NCBI GenBank assembly: GCA_022497155.1
Contig: MU385737.1
Location: forward strand, 248,001 to 312,000
Direction of reading: 5' to 3'
Length of the DNA stretch: 64,000 nucleotides
DNA from: Whalleya microplaca
Lineage: Eukaryota; Ascomycota; Sordariomycetes; Xylariales; Xylariaceae
A program made the position numbers and the translations under genes. The notes beneath the pieces are model-generated. The model ran no database searches. It was not told the DNA's origin and saw only the letters and a program-made list of their open reading frames with translations. Shown one piece after another: positions 33,903-45,389 of the stretch (its first letter is position 1; every line of letters starts with the position of its first letter).

Positions 33903-36477
33903 TGGTGGCGACCTAGACAGACAGACGTGACTCACGGAGACTCAGACATACTTACACAGATGGGAAGACAAACAGAAAGACACACAAACACAAACACAAA
34001 CCGGGGGTTTGGACGGCGTCGCAGCGATGCGGCGGGAGTTGGTGTCGATCGGTTTCTCAGAGAGGCCAGGTCCGGCGCGGCGCGGCGCGGCGGGTTGGTG
34101 GGTGGGTTGGTGGTTGCATCATCGCGAACGAAAAGGGGTCGTCAAAAGCGTAGAATGCTGGTGGGCTGGTGTCTTTTTATTTTATTTTGTTTTTGGGTCG
34201 ATGCGGCTGGCGTATCTAGACTGCCTGTTCCCTCTGGTCGACCGCATCGTCTATATATATACCTGGGCCTGGGTTTTGTTTTTGTTTAAGGGATTAGGAG
34301 GGTTTGAAGCATGGCTTTTTTGGTTTTGTTATCGGTACACACAGGTAATTCTTCGCGGTGGGATTCCAAGAAGCGAACAAATTAACGAAGCGACGATCTC
34401 TTGTGTATTTAGCTAATCTAGCGAATCTAGCTGACAGAGGAGGGAGAGCTGAGAGAATGCACTTTAGAATGGCTAGTTAGATATACTTATGGGGGGATGC
34501 GGAGGATCAGACTCCGTACGTAGTCGCAGCGTCAGCTATTTAAATTATTACGAGCCCAAGAATTATTAATTGATCCCCGCGTTTTCTGGCCTCACGATGA
34601 GCTTCTCTTCATGTCGTGAGACACGCAGCGACAAGGAGTGGCCAACCAGCCAATCAGGCGTCGTTGGTCGCACCAATCGGGTAGCGGCTGTTTAAGGCTT
34701 ACTACCCAAGAGAACACCCCGGGGGATGTAAGGGGGACGATAACTTCACGGGAGTGGATGGGCAGGATGGGGTCCTGAGATCGAGGGTTGCGCGAGGGTC
34801 GAGGAACTGGCCTGGATCTGGCGCGGCGGGGGAGGGGGAGATACTGGGAGGGGAGACCTCAGACTCGTAGGGCAGACTGGCAGACTCGAATGTGGTCAAG
34901 TGTTCCTGATGTTCAGGGGAGCGAAGTCAGGTTGCCTCTCGATTAGTGGGGCGGTGTTGGTGCCCCTGTTGATGTTGGTTCGTTTTTATGTTCTGCAGTG
35001 CAGTTCGCAGAGTCCGGCATTGAGGTATGACTACGTGTGACTGGGATCAGGTTCACGAGGATGGGCTGAGTGGATCCATTTCGTGCATATCGAGGTCGAG
35101 TTTCTATTCTTGAAGCAGTAATTCTCGAAGCAGTATGATATCGCTGCAGCTTGGCAAACGCGTCCCCTGGGCTTTTTCTTTGTTTCCAGCTTATGACTCT
35201 TCAGTGTAGTGCAACGGTAGACAGAATATGCGCAAACAGTCTGCAATACAACCAACATAACACCCTTTTCTCACAGCCAACATGGCTGTACTCTGCCCGT
35301 GGTTAGAGACCATACTGCTTTTGTTCGTATGCGTGCATGCTGGTATGGCGATGGTGGCAAAAAAGCATGTTCATGAGACTTCGCCTAAGTGTTTGTTAGA
35401 AGTTCAATTCAATGCGAAACCAACGTTACTTGCTCCTAGTGCTGCTCTGATTGGATGGCGCACCATTTTCAACCCCCAACTCCCGACCTTAGCTGTCACG
35501 CAGCCAGAATGCTCATTGAGCCTCCTATATTGGATGAGATATTGGATACTGTTCATAGTACTGAATATAACTTCTTTGTTCCCATGTTTGCTCTTGAGTC
35601 ACCACCAGTATGCTGTTGGTTTGTGAATATGTCTTCGAGTGACTTTCCCCCTATTGTTGCCATGGCTCGCCCTCCATCATAAGAAGGACCAGAGGACTCG
35701 GAGTCACACTTTCTTTATGTTTGCTCTATTGCAGCAATCTGTTGGTCTTTGATCCAAACTTCGTAACCATATCAGTCATTATTCATATCCCAATCACTAA
35801 CAATTGCCCATATGATGGTAGTTGAGTCACGAATCGCCGCCAACGAAGAGAACCATTCACTGCTATAACGATAGCCAACATGGACACAAGTCGCATAAGT
35901 ATCTGGTTTCATTGTTCTTAGATAGATGGAAAACGAACACTAACTCGACACACTCTCTCATTTGCAGGACAGTCTCCTCCGACATCACGACAAGAATTCT
36001 ATCATTTGATACGACATCCTCTTCGTCCTCCGCCAGGAGGCTCCCCCTACTCGACACGATATCACCAACAAGGAGAATGACTTGGTCCCCACAGGATCAA
36101 TAGGGAATCAAAATCTTTTCACCCGCCGCTCATTACTCGAGATAGCCTCGCCAAACCCCTGAGTGCTAAAGGAGCACCAAACATTTCGTCGACCGTGCTT
36201 TCGGCGAAGTGAAGACCCATTAAGTCAACTCGTGTTTCTTTCGACTCCTAACTCTGTCCCCCATTCCTCGCATAGTCGACTAAGAATCACTGCATAGGGA
36301 AACACTCATTAAACTAAACTGATCGGACAGGAAAGGTTCTGTAAGTTGACTGAGTCAAGATCCGTAGGTTGACATACCCGAAGCTAACATGACTTAGCAG
36401 AGTACATTCTATTAGTACTTAGAGGCAAAGCCGTGGTGAGTTAATTAGTAATATATAATTAGGAGCTGAAGACTACA
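33903..36477. other. 2.6-kb intergenic region
   Basis: It starts with the P450 3' flank (ACAC/AGAC-rich). A plus-strand frame at 35282-35626 has hydrophobic stretches, but its composition is not convincing and no splice partner was found. Several other short frames (35822-36103 and antisense) look like chance. No gene called. Confidence 0.45.
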
Positions 36478-36831
36478 ATGTCTCAGTCATCAAAGGCGGG
36501 TAGTGCTTCTCTCTTGTCTCAGGCACTTGCCAAGAGCAAGGAGGCTCAAACCGCTCGACATGATTCTAGCTTGAGTAGTCATTCGTCTGGCACTGGTTCT
36601 GGAACCAAAAGCACTGAGAAACAGCCGCAACACAGTACAAGCCATGGAAGTGCCGGCGAGCCTGCATCGGCGACCACTAAGCTTCAGGATAAGGACGTCG
36701 TAGAGAAGGGTGTTTGCACTTGTAACATCAAACGTCGCTCAGACGGTAGGCTTCGTCACGCCGAGTTCTTCGGTGACCTCGACAAAGACAAGAGCTTCTG
36801 CCCGGTATGCGATAGGGAGGAAAATCATTGA
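36478..36831 (+). CDS. Small Ser-rich protein with C-terminal cysteine pairs
   Basis: An intronless 117-aa frame with a good start context (ACAATGTC). Residues 1-70 are Ser/Gly/Thr/Lys-rich and probably disordered. The C-terminal 40 residues hold two cysteine pairs, C-T-C and C-P-V-C, about 31 residues apart, which could bind zinc (VCTCNIKRRSDGRLRH ... SFCPVCDREENH). No signal peptide. The contrast between a disordered N-terminus and a compact cysteine C-terminus, and the absence of stops, support a real gene. I do not recognise the family; a small nuclear or adaptor protein is a guess. Confidence 0.55.
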   Translation: MSQSSKAGSASLLSQALAKSKEAQTARHDSSLSSHSSGTGSGTKSTEKQPQHSTSHGSAGEPASATTKLQDKDVVEKGVCTCNIKRRSDGRLRHAEFFGDLDKDKSFCPVCDREENH

Positions 36832-36918
36832 TAGCTTACCTGAGATAGCTAGCTTGATGAACGGAAGCACCTACTAATTGGGTGGGAATCAAATTACGCT
36901 CTTTTACCATAGATCAAC

Positions 36919-36998
36919 GGTTAATAACAATGGGTTTTCATTTAGGGTTAATAACAATGGGTTTTCATTTAGGTTAATAACAATGGGATTTCATTTAG
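36919..36998. repeat. Three tandem 27-bp units
   Basis: Two perfect 27-bp units (36919-36945, 36946-36972) and a third of 26 bp with one substitution (36973-36998). Each starts GGTTAATAACAATGGG and ends TTTCATTTAG. They sit between the 3' ends of the small cysteine protein gene and HET gene 2. Confidence 0.92.
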
Positions 36999-37086
36999 CA
37001 GTAGCCAACGCTATTATATGCTCATAAACTTATATCATTGTGAAACTTGGGTTAGATATCTAACTAATTTCAGCTGCTAAAGTTGC

Positions 37087-38913
37087 TTAATGAAGGAAAA
37101 TTCGCTGACACTTTTGTGTTTCCCACAACTCGTTAAAATGAGAGAGTAAATGGAACTTACGCCCCCAATATTGAATGCCAAGGTCAGTCATAGTCGACTG
37201 AACACAATCTAGACTCCTTTCACATTGACCAACAACCCTATAGGCATCGTTGTTCCGTCGTAAAACGAACATTGTATATACTCCTTTGATGGAGCATATG
37301 ATATCTCCTATTTCAGGCTTGATCCTCGATTGGATCATAATTCCTACCGAGCTGTCTGTACACTTGAATAAGTACTTATCAGCTATCGATTGTGACAAAT
37401 TGTTCCATGTGTCCTTGTTGAAGGACTCGTTAAATATCGGTTCGTCGATAGTGTCGTGATGAAGTGATGAAGTGCCCCTCGAGTACAGCGGCAGGTCCTT
37501 TTCTACTATACTGAGATGCCATCCCAAGTCATCCTGTTGCCGAGTATTCAAATCGAACGCCAAGAGCAGTTGCCATAACACTTTACGAAATTCCTGGCGT
37601 CTTTTAAGCGCAAAAGAGAGGCCGTTTAATGACTGTTCTACACTGTAGAAGAAGTCTTTTATTGTGCTGATATTGTACTCAGCCGATTCAGGGGGCTCGT
37701 ATTTGGGTCCTACAGCACATACTTCTGCCAATGACACCATTTCAACTTCTAAAGTCTTTCCCATGTCTAAGACTTTGTAGTATGTGCCCGGATATGGTTT
37801 GCGATCAACTTTTATATAGTAACGCGAAGTTTGTTGCCAATCTGGCACCCAGGAAGGCAACTGTTTGGTCTGCATTGAGCTGCATTGGATGATATCAAGT
37901 AGTCCGGACTCGTTTATGATAAAGGTAGCGCAGTCTATCAAGACTTGAGAAGCAGACTTGCTGTAATCTGGCTCAATCAAGGAAGGCATGTCTTCTGCTG
38001 ATACGAGTCCAAGCATGGCATAGAGTACATCTCGCTGATTCGTGGCTTTGAAAGTAGCAGCCGCAGTTGATAGTAGCCAGGCAAGCTGCCCAGGAACAGA
38101 TTTGTAGCCCCTCTCTAATACAAGCTGGTAGCCTTGCCAAATAGATGTCAAGCGAGTAAGTGTAGGGCAAACCGGTGGTAGTGCAAGCTGCGATTCATAC
38201 AGGGGATCGGACCAATAACACTGTATTTCTCTCAGATAAGGGAAGGGGAGACTTAGATGTCCACATATTAAATTTGGCGCGATTGCCAAGTTCTTGACCC
38301 GTGGTTGTGGCCGCACAGAAACCTCCTGTATAATCCACATTCGTTCAAACCATTGTCGGCCAGTCATGAATTCCCGAAGCTCTTCTTGCCAGTGCCATAA
38401 TTCGTCGTATTTTAGATCAGAGATAAGGGTTGCATCCGTCTTAAAGTTCTTAGAGTCTCCCAATGTTCTGACGAAATCGAAAAGTCGTTTGACATGAATC
38501 CGGGTATAGGGCTCATAGTCTCCCAGCCATATCAACACGTCCGATGCAAACTTGTAGATATCCCGCATTCTCTTCACTTCACGGCTACGTTCCGTTGTAT
38601 CGGTCTGGTTGATGCAGAGACTATCGACCCATAACCTTCTCGGCGAATCCTCCGATCTCAAATATTTCAAACCCGAAAATAGGTTCACTGTAACGGGGTA
38701 TGTCTTCCCATCTAATAGAATAGGCAGAGTAATTGAGGCATCTCCCCAGTGATAAGATACTGCTTCATAATCTGCGCCGGGCTTCAAAGCAATGTGCTCG
38801 AGTTCGCACTCTATCGGCGCCCCGAAGTGGTTAGGCAGCAGCTTCACAATACGGATCTCTGTCCCATCACCGTGCAACGGCTTGTGAGGTGACTTCCCCT
38901 TGAATGACTCCAT
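37087..38913 (-). CDS. HET-domain protein 2
   Basis: A single frame of 608 aa from ATG 38913. HET blocks: YEAVSYHWGD (about 49-58), RLWVDSLCINQTD (about 92-104), VLIWLGDYEP (about 128-137) and MWIIQEVSV (about 192-200). This is the common short HET class that starts directly with the domain. The C-terminal half contains the RDVLYAMLGLVSAEDMPSL segment (about 290-310) typical of the region after HET. No partner domain seen. The likely role is in allorecognition or another cell-death response, known only for a few family members. It differs in length and motif wording from the other two HET genes here, so it is not a recent local duplicate. Confidence 0.9.
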   Translation of the reverse strand: MESFKGKSPHKPLHGDGTEIRIVKLLPNHFGAPIECELEHIALKPGADYEAVSYHWGDASITLPILLDGKTYPVTVNLFSGLKYLRSEDSPRRLWVDSLCINQTDTTERSREVKRMRDIYKFASDVLIWLGDYEPYTRIHVKRLFDFVRTLGDSKNFKTDATLISDLKYDELWHWQEELREFMTGRQWFERMWIIQEVSVRPQPRVKNLAIAPNLICGHLSLPFPYLREIQCYWSDPLYESQLALPPVCPTLTRLTSIWQGYQLVLERGYKSVPGQLAWLLSTAAATFKATNQRDVLYAMLGLVSAEDMPSLIEPDYSKSASQVLIDCATFIINESGLLDIIQCSSMQTKQLPSWVPDWQQTSRYYIKVDRKPYPGTYYKVLDMGKTLEVEMVSLAEVCAVGPKYEPPESAEYNISTIKDFFYSVEQSLNGLSFALKRRQEFRKVLWQLLLAFDLNTRQQDDLGWHLSIVEKDLPLYSRGTSSLHHDTIDEPIFNESFNKDTWNNLSQSIADKYLFKCTDSSVGIMIQSRIKPEIGDIICSIKGVYTMFVLRRNNDAYRVVGQCERSLDCVQSTMTDLGIQYWGRKFHLLSHFNELWETQKCQRIFLH

Positions 38914-40803
38914 GATGACGCGATGTGAATATTATATAGGAGGGTCTTTATTCAGGTACGAAATGCTGTTGATCCAGATGGATAGTTGTCAAGTTCTGAA
39001 CGGGATTGGGTTGAGACAAGATCTAGAGCCCCCTCACTAGATGGTAGGACATTCATGCAGGCTTGCGTAGTAATTGTTGGTCTTCATGCAGCATAGCGAG
39101 ACTGCCTTGCATGATGATTTGCGACTAGGCTACAAGAAGAGCCAATCCAATGCTCCTGTTCGGCGAACCACCGTCCCAGGCAATTGGAATAGACGCCCGG
39201 CTTTCGGCTAAAACTAGGCCATGTATCTCATGATCGTCCATGCATAATAACTTTCTAGTTGATTATGAATAGACTTCAACGCTAATATCATAGTCTCAGC
39301 ATAGCTTCAGTTATGGAATTCCAGGACTGAGATCTCCTAATGCCAGTTCGATGATATGTTTCAATTATAATTCACAAATAATCACGCTTAAGAAAAAGGT
39401 TCTTAGTTGGGTGCTTAGACCAAAAAAGAAACACCAAGCGAAGAAAATATATTACAACTTATTGATTCCGGTTACTATAATCTGACCTGTACATAGTGGA
39501 TTCCATTACGACTTACACCATTCAGGCTGTGACAAGTTATGCCTCAGCAGTAAGTAATTTGACCATGCATTTTACACTCATATATCTGCGAGCTTTTCAT
39601 GAGGCGTCGCTCTATTCTCTTTCAAAGCAACTTTGAGTACGCATCTGCTGTGCTTCATTATAAATAGGGGTATGATGTAACCAGCTGGGGATTTGTACGA
39701 CATTACACCGTTAAGCAAGCAGAACACTGGGGTGGTACGATCATCCCAAATAAATAGGGGCGATGTCTCTCAGAAGAACATATGAGGCAATGTACCTATA
39801 ACAGTTTAGATATTAGGCTTACTAATAAGCCAATGTGAGTAAGAGTTTGGGTCTTGGTGGTAGAATGTCCACTGTATTTATGTACCAATGATGACATCTA
39901 CGCTACTAACATGGAAATCTGCTAACACCAAGACTCTGAAGCATCAGATATATATGTATAAGATTATTGCTTAATGATGCTCCTTTTCATACTTGATTTT
40001 GAGGCCGAATAGTCGTTATGCCCTGAGAACTGGAAAAGAATCGAGAAGAGTCAAAGGTCGCAGTCACTGTCGCAAGTCTCGTACACTTCGTAAGAATTTT
40101 GGTTGAGGAAAGGAGAGCAATGACTGAAATAAGGAGACCTGCATGAAATAAGAAGGGCTTCTATGAATGCCAGAATCTAATTATATAATTATCTTACTAC
40201 CAAGACTCGGGATACTGATTTCAACTTACATCTTGGTTGGCTTCAAGCTTATGAATGTTATCGGGCTTTACGTATGACCACAATAGTTCCTACAATGAAC
40301 GACAGAGACGGTGAAATATAGGTATGAATAAAATAATCTGACAGACTCGACCGGTTCCTATGCACCGGTCCTTCAATGTTCTATCGAGGGGGTAGGTGCT
40401 AATGGTGGACAACCTGTTGAAGTATAGATAAGCAAGATAGCTGAAAAATAATAGCAAAATGTATTATTTTATAGAATGCTATCTTGCTAGGGATCTAGGT
40501 ACTCTGATTTATGCCATGCATAAAGACTATAATGAAATGGGAAGCTTTTAAGATGCCCAAGGTTTCAATGTCCCCTTTCCTTGTATGCGACAATTGAACT
40601 GTAAGTGCCCGTTATGCAATAAGCAATGTATAAGGTTAACGCGGAGTACGGAGAAAACCATTTCCCTGCCCCTCTTGTTGGGATGGGACCTCAGGTACTT
40701 AGGTACATACTGGACTCAATAGTGGGCGGCGACGTTCGGTTCTAGGAAATTCCATCAAGAATCATCACAACCACACAGCATCCTTGGGATCCACGACTGC
40801 AGG
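38914..40803. other. AT-rich intergenic region between HET gene 2 and SRP54
   Basis: About 1.9 kb without any convincing frame. Holds a hairpin-forming inverted repeat at 40431-40488 and the SRP54 promoter. Confidence 0.55.
40431..40488. repeat. Inverted repeat, potential hairpin
   Basis: A perfect 11-bp inverted repeat (AGCAAGATAGC at 40431-40441 and its complement at 40478-40488) encloses a second, inner A/T-rich complementary pair (about 40443-40451 and 40462-40470). Confidence 0.6.
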
Positions 40804-42419
40804 ATGGTTCTGCAAGATCTAGGTCGTCGCATTAGCGGCGCCTTACACGATGTCACTCGGGCACCTAATCTCGATGAGAAGGTAGGGATATCTACTATTC
40901 AAACGCTGACAATGCGATGCGCTGACGCCTTTTACCCTAGGCCTTCAAGGCCATGCTCAACGAGATCTCGGGCGCTCTCCTCGAAGCCGACGTCAACGTT
41001 CGACTTGTCAGTAAACTGAAAAATTCTATAAGTTCCACTGTCAACTTTAAGGACCTGCCCCCGGGCGTCAACAAGAAACGATTAATCCAGAAGGCCGTCT
41101 TCGACGAACTGGTCAAGCTGGTCGATCCCCATGCCGAACCGTTCAAGCCAAAGAAGGGCAAGTCCAACGTCATAATGTTCGTCGGTCTACAGGGTGCCGG
41201 AAAGACTACCACGTGTACGAAACTCGCCCGACATTACCAAGCCAGAGGCTTCCGAGCATGCCTGGTTTGCGCCGACACCTTCCGAGCCGGTGCCTTCGAC
41301 CAGTTGAAACAGAATGCGACTAAGGCGAAGATACCATACTACGGCTCTCTGACTGAGACAGATCCAGCGAAGGTTGCAAAAGAAGGTGTCGACAAGTTCA
41401 AGAAGGAGCGGTTCGAGGTCATCATTGTCGATACTTCGGGACGTCACCGACAGGAATCTGCCTTGTTCCAGGAGATGGTGGACATCCAAGAAGCCGTAAA
41501 GCCCGACGAGACAATCATGGTTCTCGACGCCTCTATCGGTCAACAAGCCGAATCACAAGCCAAGGCATTCAAGGATGCCGCAGACTTTGGAGCAATTATT
41601 ATTACTAAGACAGATGGCCATGCAAGCGGAGGTGGTGCCATTTCTGCTGTCGCCGCAACACATACACCTATAGTCTTCATCGGTACGGGTGAGCACATGC
41701 TCGATTTGGAACGGTTTTCACCACAGCAATTCGTCAACAAGCTGTTAGGGATGGGCGACATGGCGGGCTTGGTGGAGCACGTGCAATCACTAAAGCTTGA
41801 CCAGAAAGAGACGATCAAGCACATAACGGAGGGCATATTCACGATACGAGACCTCCGCGACCAACTCAGCAACATCATGAAGATGGGCCCGCTGTCCAAG
41901 ATGGCCGGCATGATTCCCGGGATGTCTAATATGCCAGGTATGGCGGGCATGGACGACGAGGAATCGAGCGCGCGGTTAAAGCGGATGATCTACATCTGCG
42001 ACAGCATGACCGAGAAGGAGCTCGACTGCGACGGCAAGATGTTCATCGAGCAGCCTACGCGTATGACGCGGGTGGCTCGCGGGAGCGGAGTCAGCGTTCG
42101 CGAAGTCGAGGATCTCCTAACGCAACAGCGCATGATGGCCGGCATGGCCAAGAAGATGGGCGGCAGCATGAAGAACATGCAGCGCGCACAGCAGGCCATG
42201 GGCGGTGGCAACAAGGCTCAGCAGATGGCCGCCATGCAGAAGCGGTTACAGAGCATGGGCGGTGCGGGCGCCGGTGGTATGCCGGACATGGCGAGTCTGG
42301 CGAGAATGCTCGGTGGCGGAGGCGGTGGCATGCCTGGCGGCATGGACATGCAGAAGATGATGGAGAGCATGGGAATGGGCGGCATGATGGGAAATATGGG
42401 ACGAGGCGGAAGACGGTAA
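40804..42419 (+). CDS. SRP54: Signal recognition particle GTPase subunit SRP54
   Basis: It binds signal sequences and 7S RNA and drives GTP-dependent docking of ribosomes to the ER. There are two exons: 40804-40881 and 40941-42419, with a 59-nt intron, giving 518 aa. The N domain starts [16 protein letters not shown] and continues across the intron ([28 protein letters not shown]). G domain: P-loop [39 protein letters not shown] and [11 protein letters not shown]. The Met-rich M domain follows ([19 protein letters not shown]; later [12 protein letters not shown]), ending in a Gly/Met tail. All GTPase motifs are intact. It is a housekeeping gene between two HET genes. Confidence 0.97.
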
Positions 42420-42959
42420 CGCAAAAAAGCAGATGGGAAGGGAAATTGAATAATATTTGGGCATGAGGGATTGGGTGTTGATTCATGATATGGCATGGCA
42501 TGGCGTTTGGCTGTAGGTTCGTGAGTATCAGAGCCGTGGAAAACTGCTATCAAGAGTCCTGATCCTCTGCATATAATACACTATGTCACAGATCATGACT
42601 GAAAGTAGAGAACGCAATGTGATTATTGACACACTTCTGTCTATCGAGCTTGTGTGCTTTCAGCTGTCTGTATAAACATGATGGCAGGATCCAATCTCAA
42701 ATAGGTGCTATTAGCGAGTCCATATAAGTGGTGAGATCTGAAACCTTGCCAGTATCGCACATGTAGTGATGTTGGTGCTTACACTGAAGATTTTGCACGA
42801 CCTCCCGGCTGAACGCCTCTGTACAACCCTAGGCTGTTTTCAGCTCCTAGATAATAGTCAAGCTGAAGAGAGAGCCCCGCAGCCGCTTGATTTATGAAAA
42901 TTCTCTAGCTCACTACCAATTACGGATTAGTTTTCGTTGCAACCTCTGTTGCTAAGGTC
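42420..42959. other. Intergenic region between SRP54 and HET gene 3
   Basis: 540 bp holding the SRP54 3' flank and HET gene 3 upstream sequence. Nothing else seen. Confidence 0.6.
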
Positions 42960-44867
42960 ATGCGGCTTCTCAATACTGGGACATTGGAGCTCAAAGAGTT
43001 CTACGGCGACGCGCTTCCCCCTTACGCCATACTAAGCCACCTCTGGGTGGACGGCGAGGAGATCAGCTTTCATGACTTTACAGAGTTGAGTCCCTCGACC
43101 ACGACGAAGTCAGGCTTCCACAAGATTCAGAGCGCGTGCGATATAGCGCAAAAAGATGGCATCGCTTGGATATGGATTGATACGAACTGCATAGATAAGG
43201 CCAGCTCGGCCGAGTTGACCGAGGCCATCAATTCCATGTATATCTGGTATCAAAGGTCGACTGTGTGCTATGCTTACTTACATGATGTCCCTGACCACGA
43301 TCTGGGACAGGACGATGCGTTGAAACAATTCCGCGAGAGCCAGTGGTTCCGTCGGGGCTGGACTCTTCAGGAACTCATTGGCCCACGGCGGCTAATATTC
43401 TATTCCCAGTCTTGGAAGGAGATTGGGGATCGATCGAAGACCATACTAACTAATGAGATCTCGGCGATTACTGGTATCGAGACTTCGCTCTTCCAGGGCC
43501 TGGCGGACTTGCACGAAATCAGCGTCGCTAAGAAAATGTCGTGGGCTGCGAAACGCAAGACTACACGGGTCGAGGATATTGCATACTGTCTACTTGGGCT
43601 ATTCGATGTGAACATGCCGTTGTTGTACGGCGAGGGTCCCAAAGCCTTTATTCGCCTCCAAGAGGAAATCATCAAGACTTCTAACGACCACACTATCTTC
43701 TGCTGGACTAAAAATAGGAGCGTTCCCCGGAATTGGACGAGTATGCTTGCCCCTTCGCCCGCGGCATTCCTTAGCTCGGGCGACTACGTTACGATAGACG
43801 CGTGGGAGTCTCCAATGCCGTACTCGATTACAAACCTGGGTCTATCAATTCACCTACCCATCGTGTACACCATGACGCAAATGTTCATAGTTCTAGATGC
43901 AGGACTCTCGCATGAAAGTCCAGACATGAGAGCCTGCATTGCCATGCAGCGGACCAACCAACGGAGATCGGGCTCAAATATCTTAGACAGGAGTCCATAC
44001 CTCGACAGCCCGATAATCCTATCGAAGGACGCAACAGACACCAGAGAACGATACAACCTCTTCGTGCGCTCGCGGCACCACCCGCACCTCGAAAGCCCCT
44101 ACATCTACTGGCCGCCGATCTTCAAGCACGGGATCCTGCTTTTCGTGGACCCGAGCGCGACGCGCCTGCTGTCGACGGGCCGCGGCGGCATGCCGCTGCG
44201 CTCCGTGGGGTACGACATCGAGACGCACCCGCCGGGGATCTTCGACTTCGGCACCTCGCTGCTGCGCCTGCCGGCCTTCGAGGGCGGCAGCGCGCTGCTG
44301 ACGTCCGGGCTCGTGCGCATCCGCTTCACGTCGCCGCAGGAGGCCGACTTCTACCTCTTCTTCGCCGTCGTGTCCACGCTCACTGGCGCCGAGGCCTGGC
44401 ACTGCGGCGTCCACTTTGCTGAGGAGTTCGACTTCATCAAGCTCGCGGTGCAGGAGGATCTCGGTGATGGTGGTGGTGGGGGTGGTGCGTGCAGCGGCGA
44501 CGTGCCACCCGAGGACGTGCTCATTCACAGCTACTTGCGCAGCGAGGCGTGGGAAAACCGCTGCAAGACGCTGTCCGCGCACACAGCGGACGAGTCCCTG
44601 TTCGTGGCCATCGGCGGGTCCGTGGCGAGCGGCCGCGGGACGGATGTCAGGGCGGCGGTGCTATCGGGTAAGTGGGACGCGCCGTACCCGGTTCCGCTGA
44701 GCCTCACGGAGAGCGGCGAGAGTGCGGATGAGGACGAGGACGATGCGGATTATGTGGATGTTAGTGAGGGGGACGAGGGAGAGGATTGGGACTCGGATTC
44801 AGATTCGGAGGAGATGAGGGCTGTGTACAGCGCTGAGAATTCTCAGAGCTGGCCTTCAAAAAGATGA
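42960..44867 (+). CDS. HET-domain protein 3 (HET-D/HET-E N-terminal type)
   Basis: An intronless 635-aa frame. The start MRLLNTGTLELKEFYGD and blocks YAILSHLWVDGEEISFHDF (about 22-40), IAWIWIDTNCID (about 68-79), WFRRGWTLQELIGPRRLIF (about 136-154) and VEDIAYCLLGLFDVNMPLLYGEG (about 208-230) are those of the HET domains found at the front of Podospora HET-D/HET-E-like STAND proteins. Here no NACHT or WD40 part follows. Instead there is a unique C-terminal half ending in a long acidic tail (SADEDEDDADYVDVSEGDEG). From about 44050 on, codons become strongly GC-ending while the HET domain part is balanced, suggesting a composite history. Function inferred as cell-death trigger from family knowledge only. 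Confidence 0.9.
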   Translation: MRLLNTGTLELKEFYGDALPPYAILSHLWVDGEEISFHDFTELSPSTTTKSGFHKIQSACDIAQKDGIAWIWIDTNCIDKASSAELTEAINSMYIWYQRSTVCYAYLHDVPDHDLGQDDALKQFRESQWFRRGWTLQELIGPRRLIFYSQSWKEIGDRSKTILTNEISAITGIETSLFQGLADLHEISVAKKMSWAAKRKTTRVEDIAYCLLGLFDVNMPLLYGEGPKAFIRLQEEIIKTSNDHTIFCWTKNRSVPRNWTSMLAPSPAAFLSSGDYVTIDAWESPMPYSITNLGLSIHLPIVYTMTQMFIVLDAGLSHESPDMRACIAMQRTNQRRSGSNILDRSPYLDSPIILSKDATDTRERYNLFVRSRHHPHLESPYIYWPPIFKHGILLFVDPSATRLLSTGRGGMPLRSVGYDIETHPPGIFDFGTSLLRLPAFEGGSALLTSGLVRIRFTSPQEADFYLFFAVVSTLTGAEAWHCGVHFAEEFDFIKLAVQEDLGDGGGGGGACSGDVPPEDVLIHSYLRSEAWENRCKTLSAHTADESLFVAIGGSVASGRGTDVRAAVLSGKWDAPYPVPLSLTESGESADEDEDDADYVDVSEGDEGEDWDSDSDSEEMRAVYSAENSQSWPSKR

Positions 44868-45389
44868 GCGAATGGATCGATCCACGTTCCTCGGTGATCT
44901 CCAGTGTTTGGGTATCTTCGTGATGATAACGGGACTTTTAGGCCTAGCCTTTCCATCTGCCCAAGCCTCGCCGTTCTCGTATTGAGAGGATCGGCAGGCT
45001 TCCTGTCTCCACCTCATAACTTCGGTGGAAGCCCTGGGTCCCCGATAGCTCTAGCCCGTCTCCATGTCTCGAATTAAGGGAGCATAGTGGAGCGCAGGAG
45101 CGGATTGAACAGAGAAAAGACCGGCTACTTTAACCGCGTTCGGTCCGCGAAGTAACGCTCCGTAAATGAATGCCGATGGAACGTACCAATTGACGTAATA
45201 GAACAGTAAGGTCTAGCTTGGCTTCAGGAACAAATAAAATAAATAAATATTGATATGAACTCGGGTTGCCGCAGTTGAATTTTTATCTTGGCATCAACCA
45301 CCAACAAGTCATTGTTTATTCGTCTTGACTGTTCACTCGTTTTCTTCACAACGACCGTTCGCTTAATATCTAATAACCAAAACTCCAAG
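44868..45389. other. Intergenic region between HET gene 3 and the AA1-like gene
   Basis: 522 bp holding the promoter and leader of the secreted protein gene. No further feature seen. Confidence 0.55.

Noticed and set aside
25854..34000. Triterpenoid biosynthetic cluster around the oxidosqualene cyclase and P450
   Set aside because: The cyclase has a lanosterol-type C-terminal block, SGT1 lies between it and the P450, and no transferases, reductases or transporters are nearby.
35282..35626. 114-codon plus-strand frame with hydrophobic stretches
   Set aside because: Could be a small membrane protein, but codon use is not gene-like and no conserved text or introns were found; left uncalled.
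44019..44582. 187-codon minus-strand frame
   Set aside because: Antisense to the GC-rich 3' half of HET gene 3; no domain.
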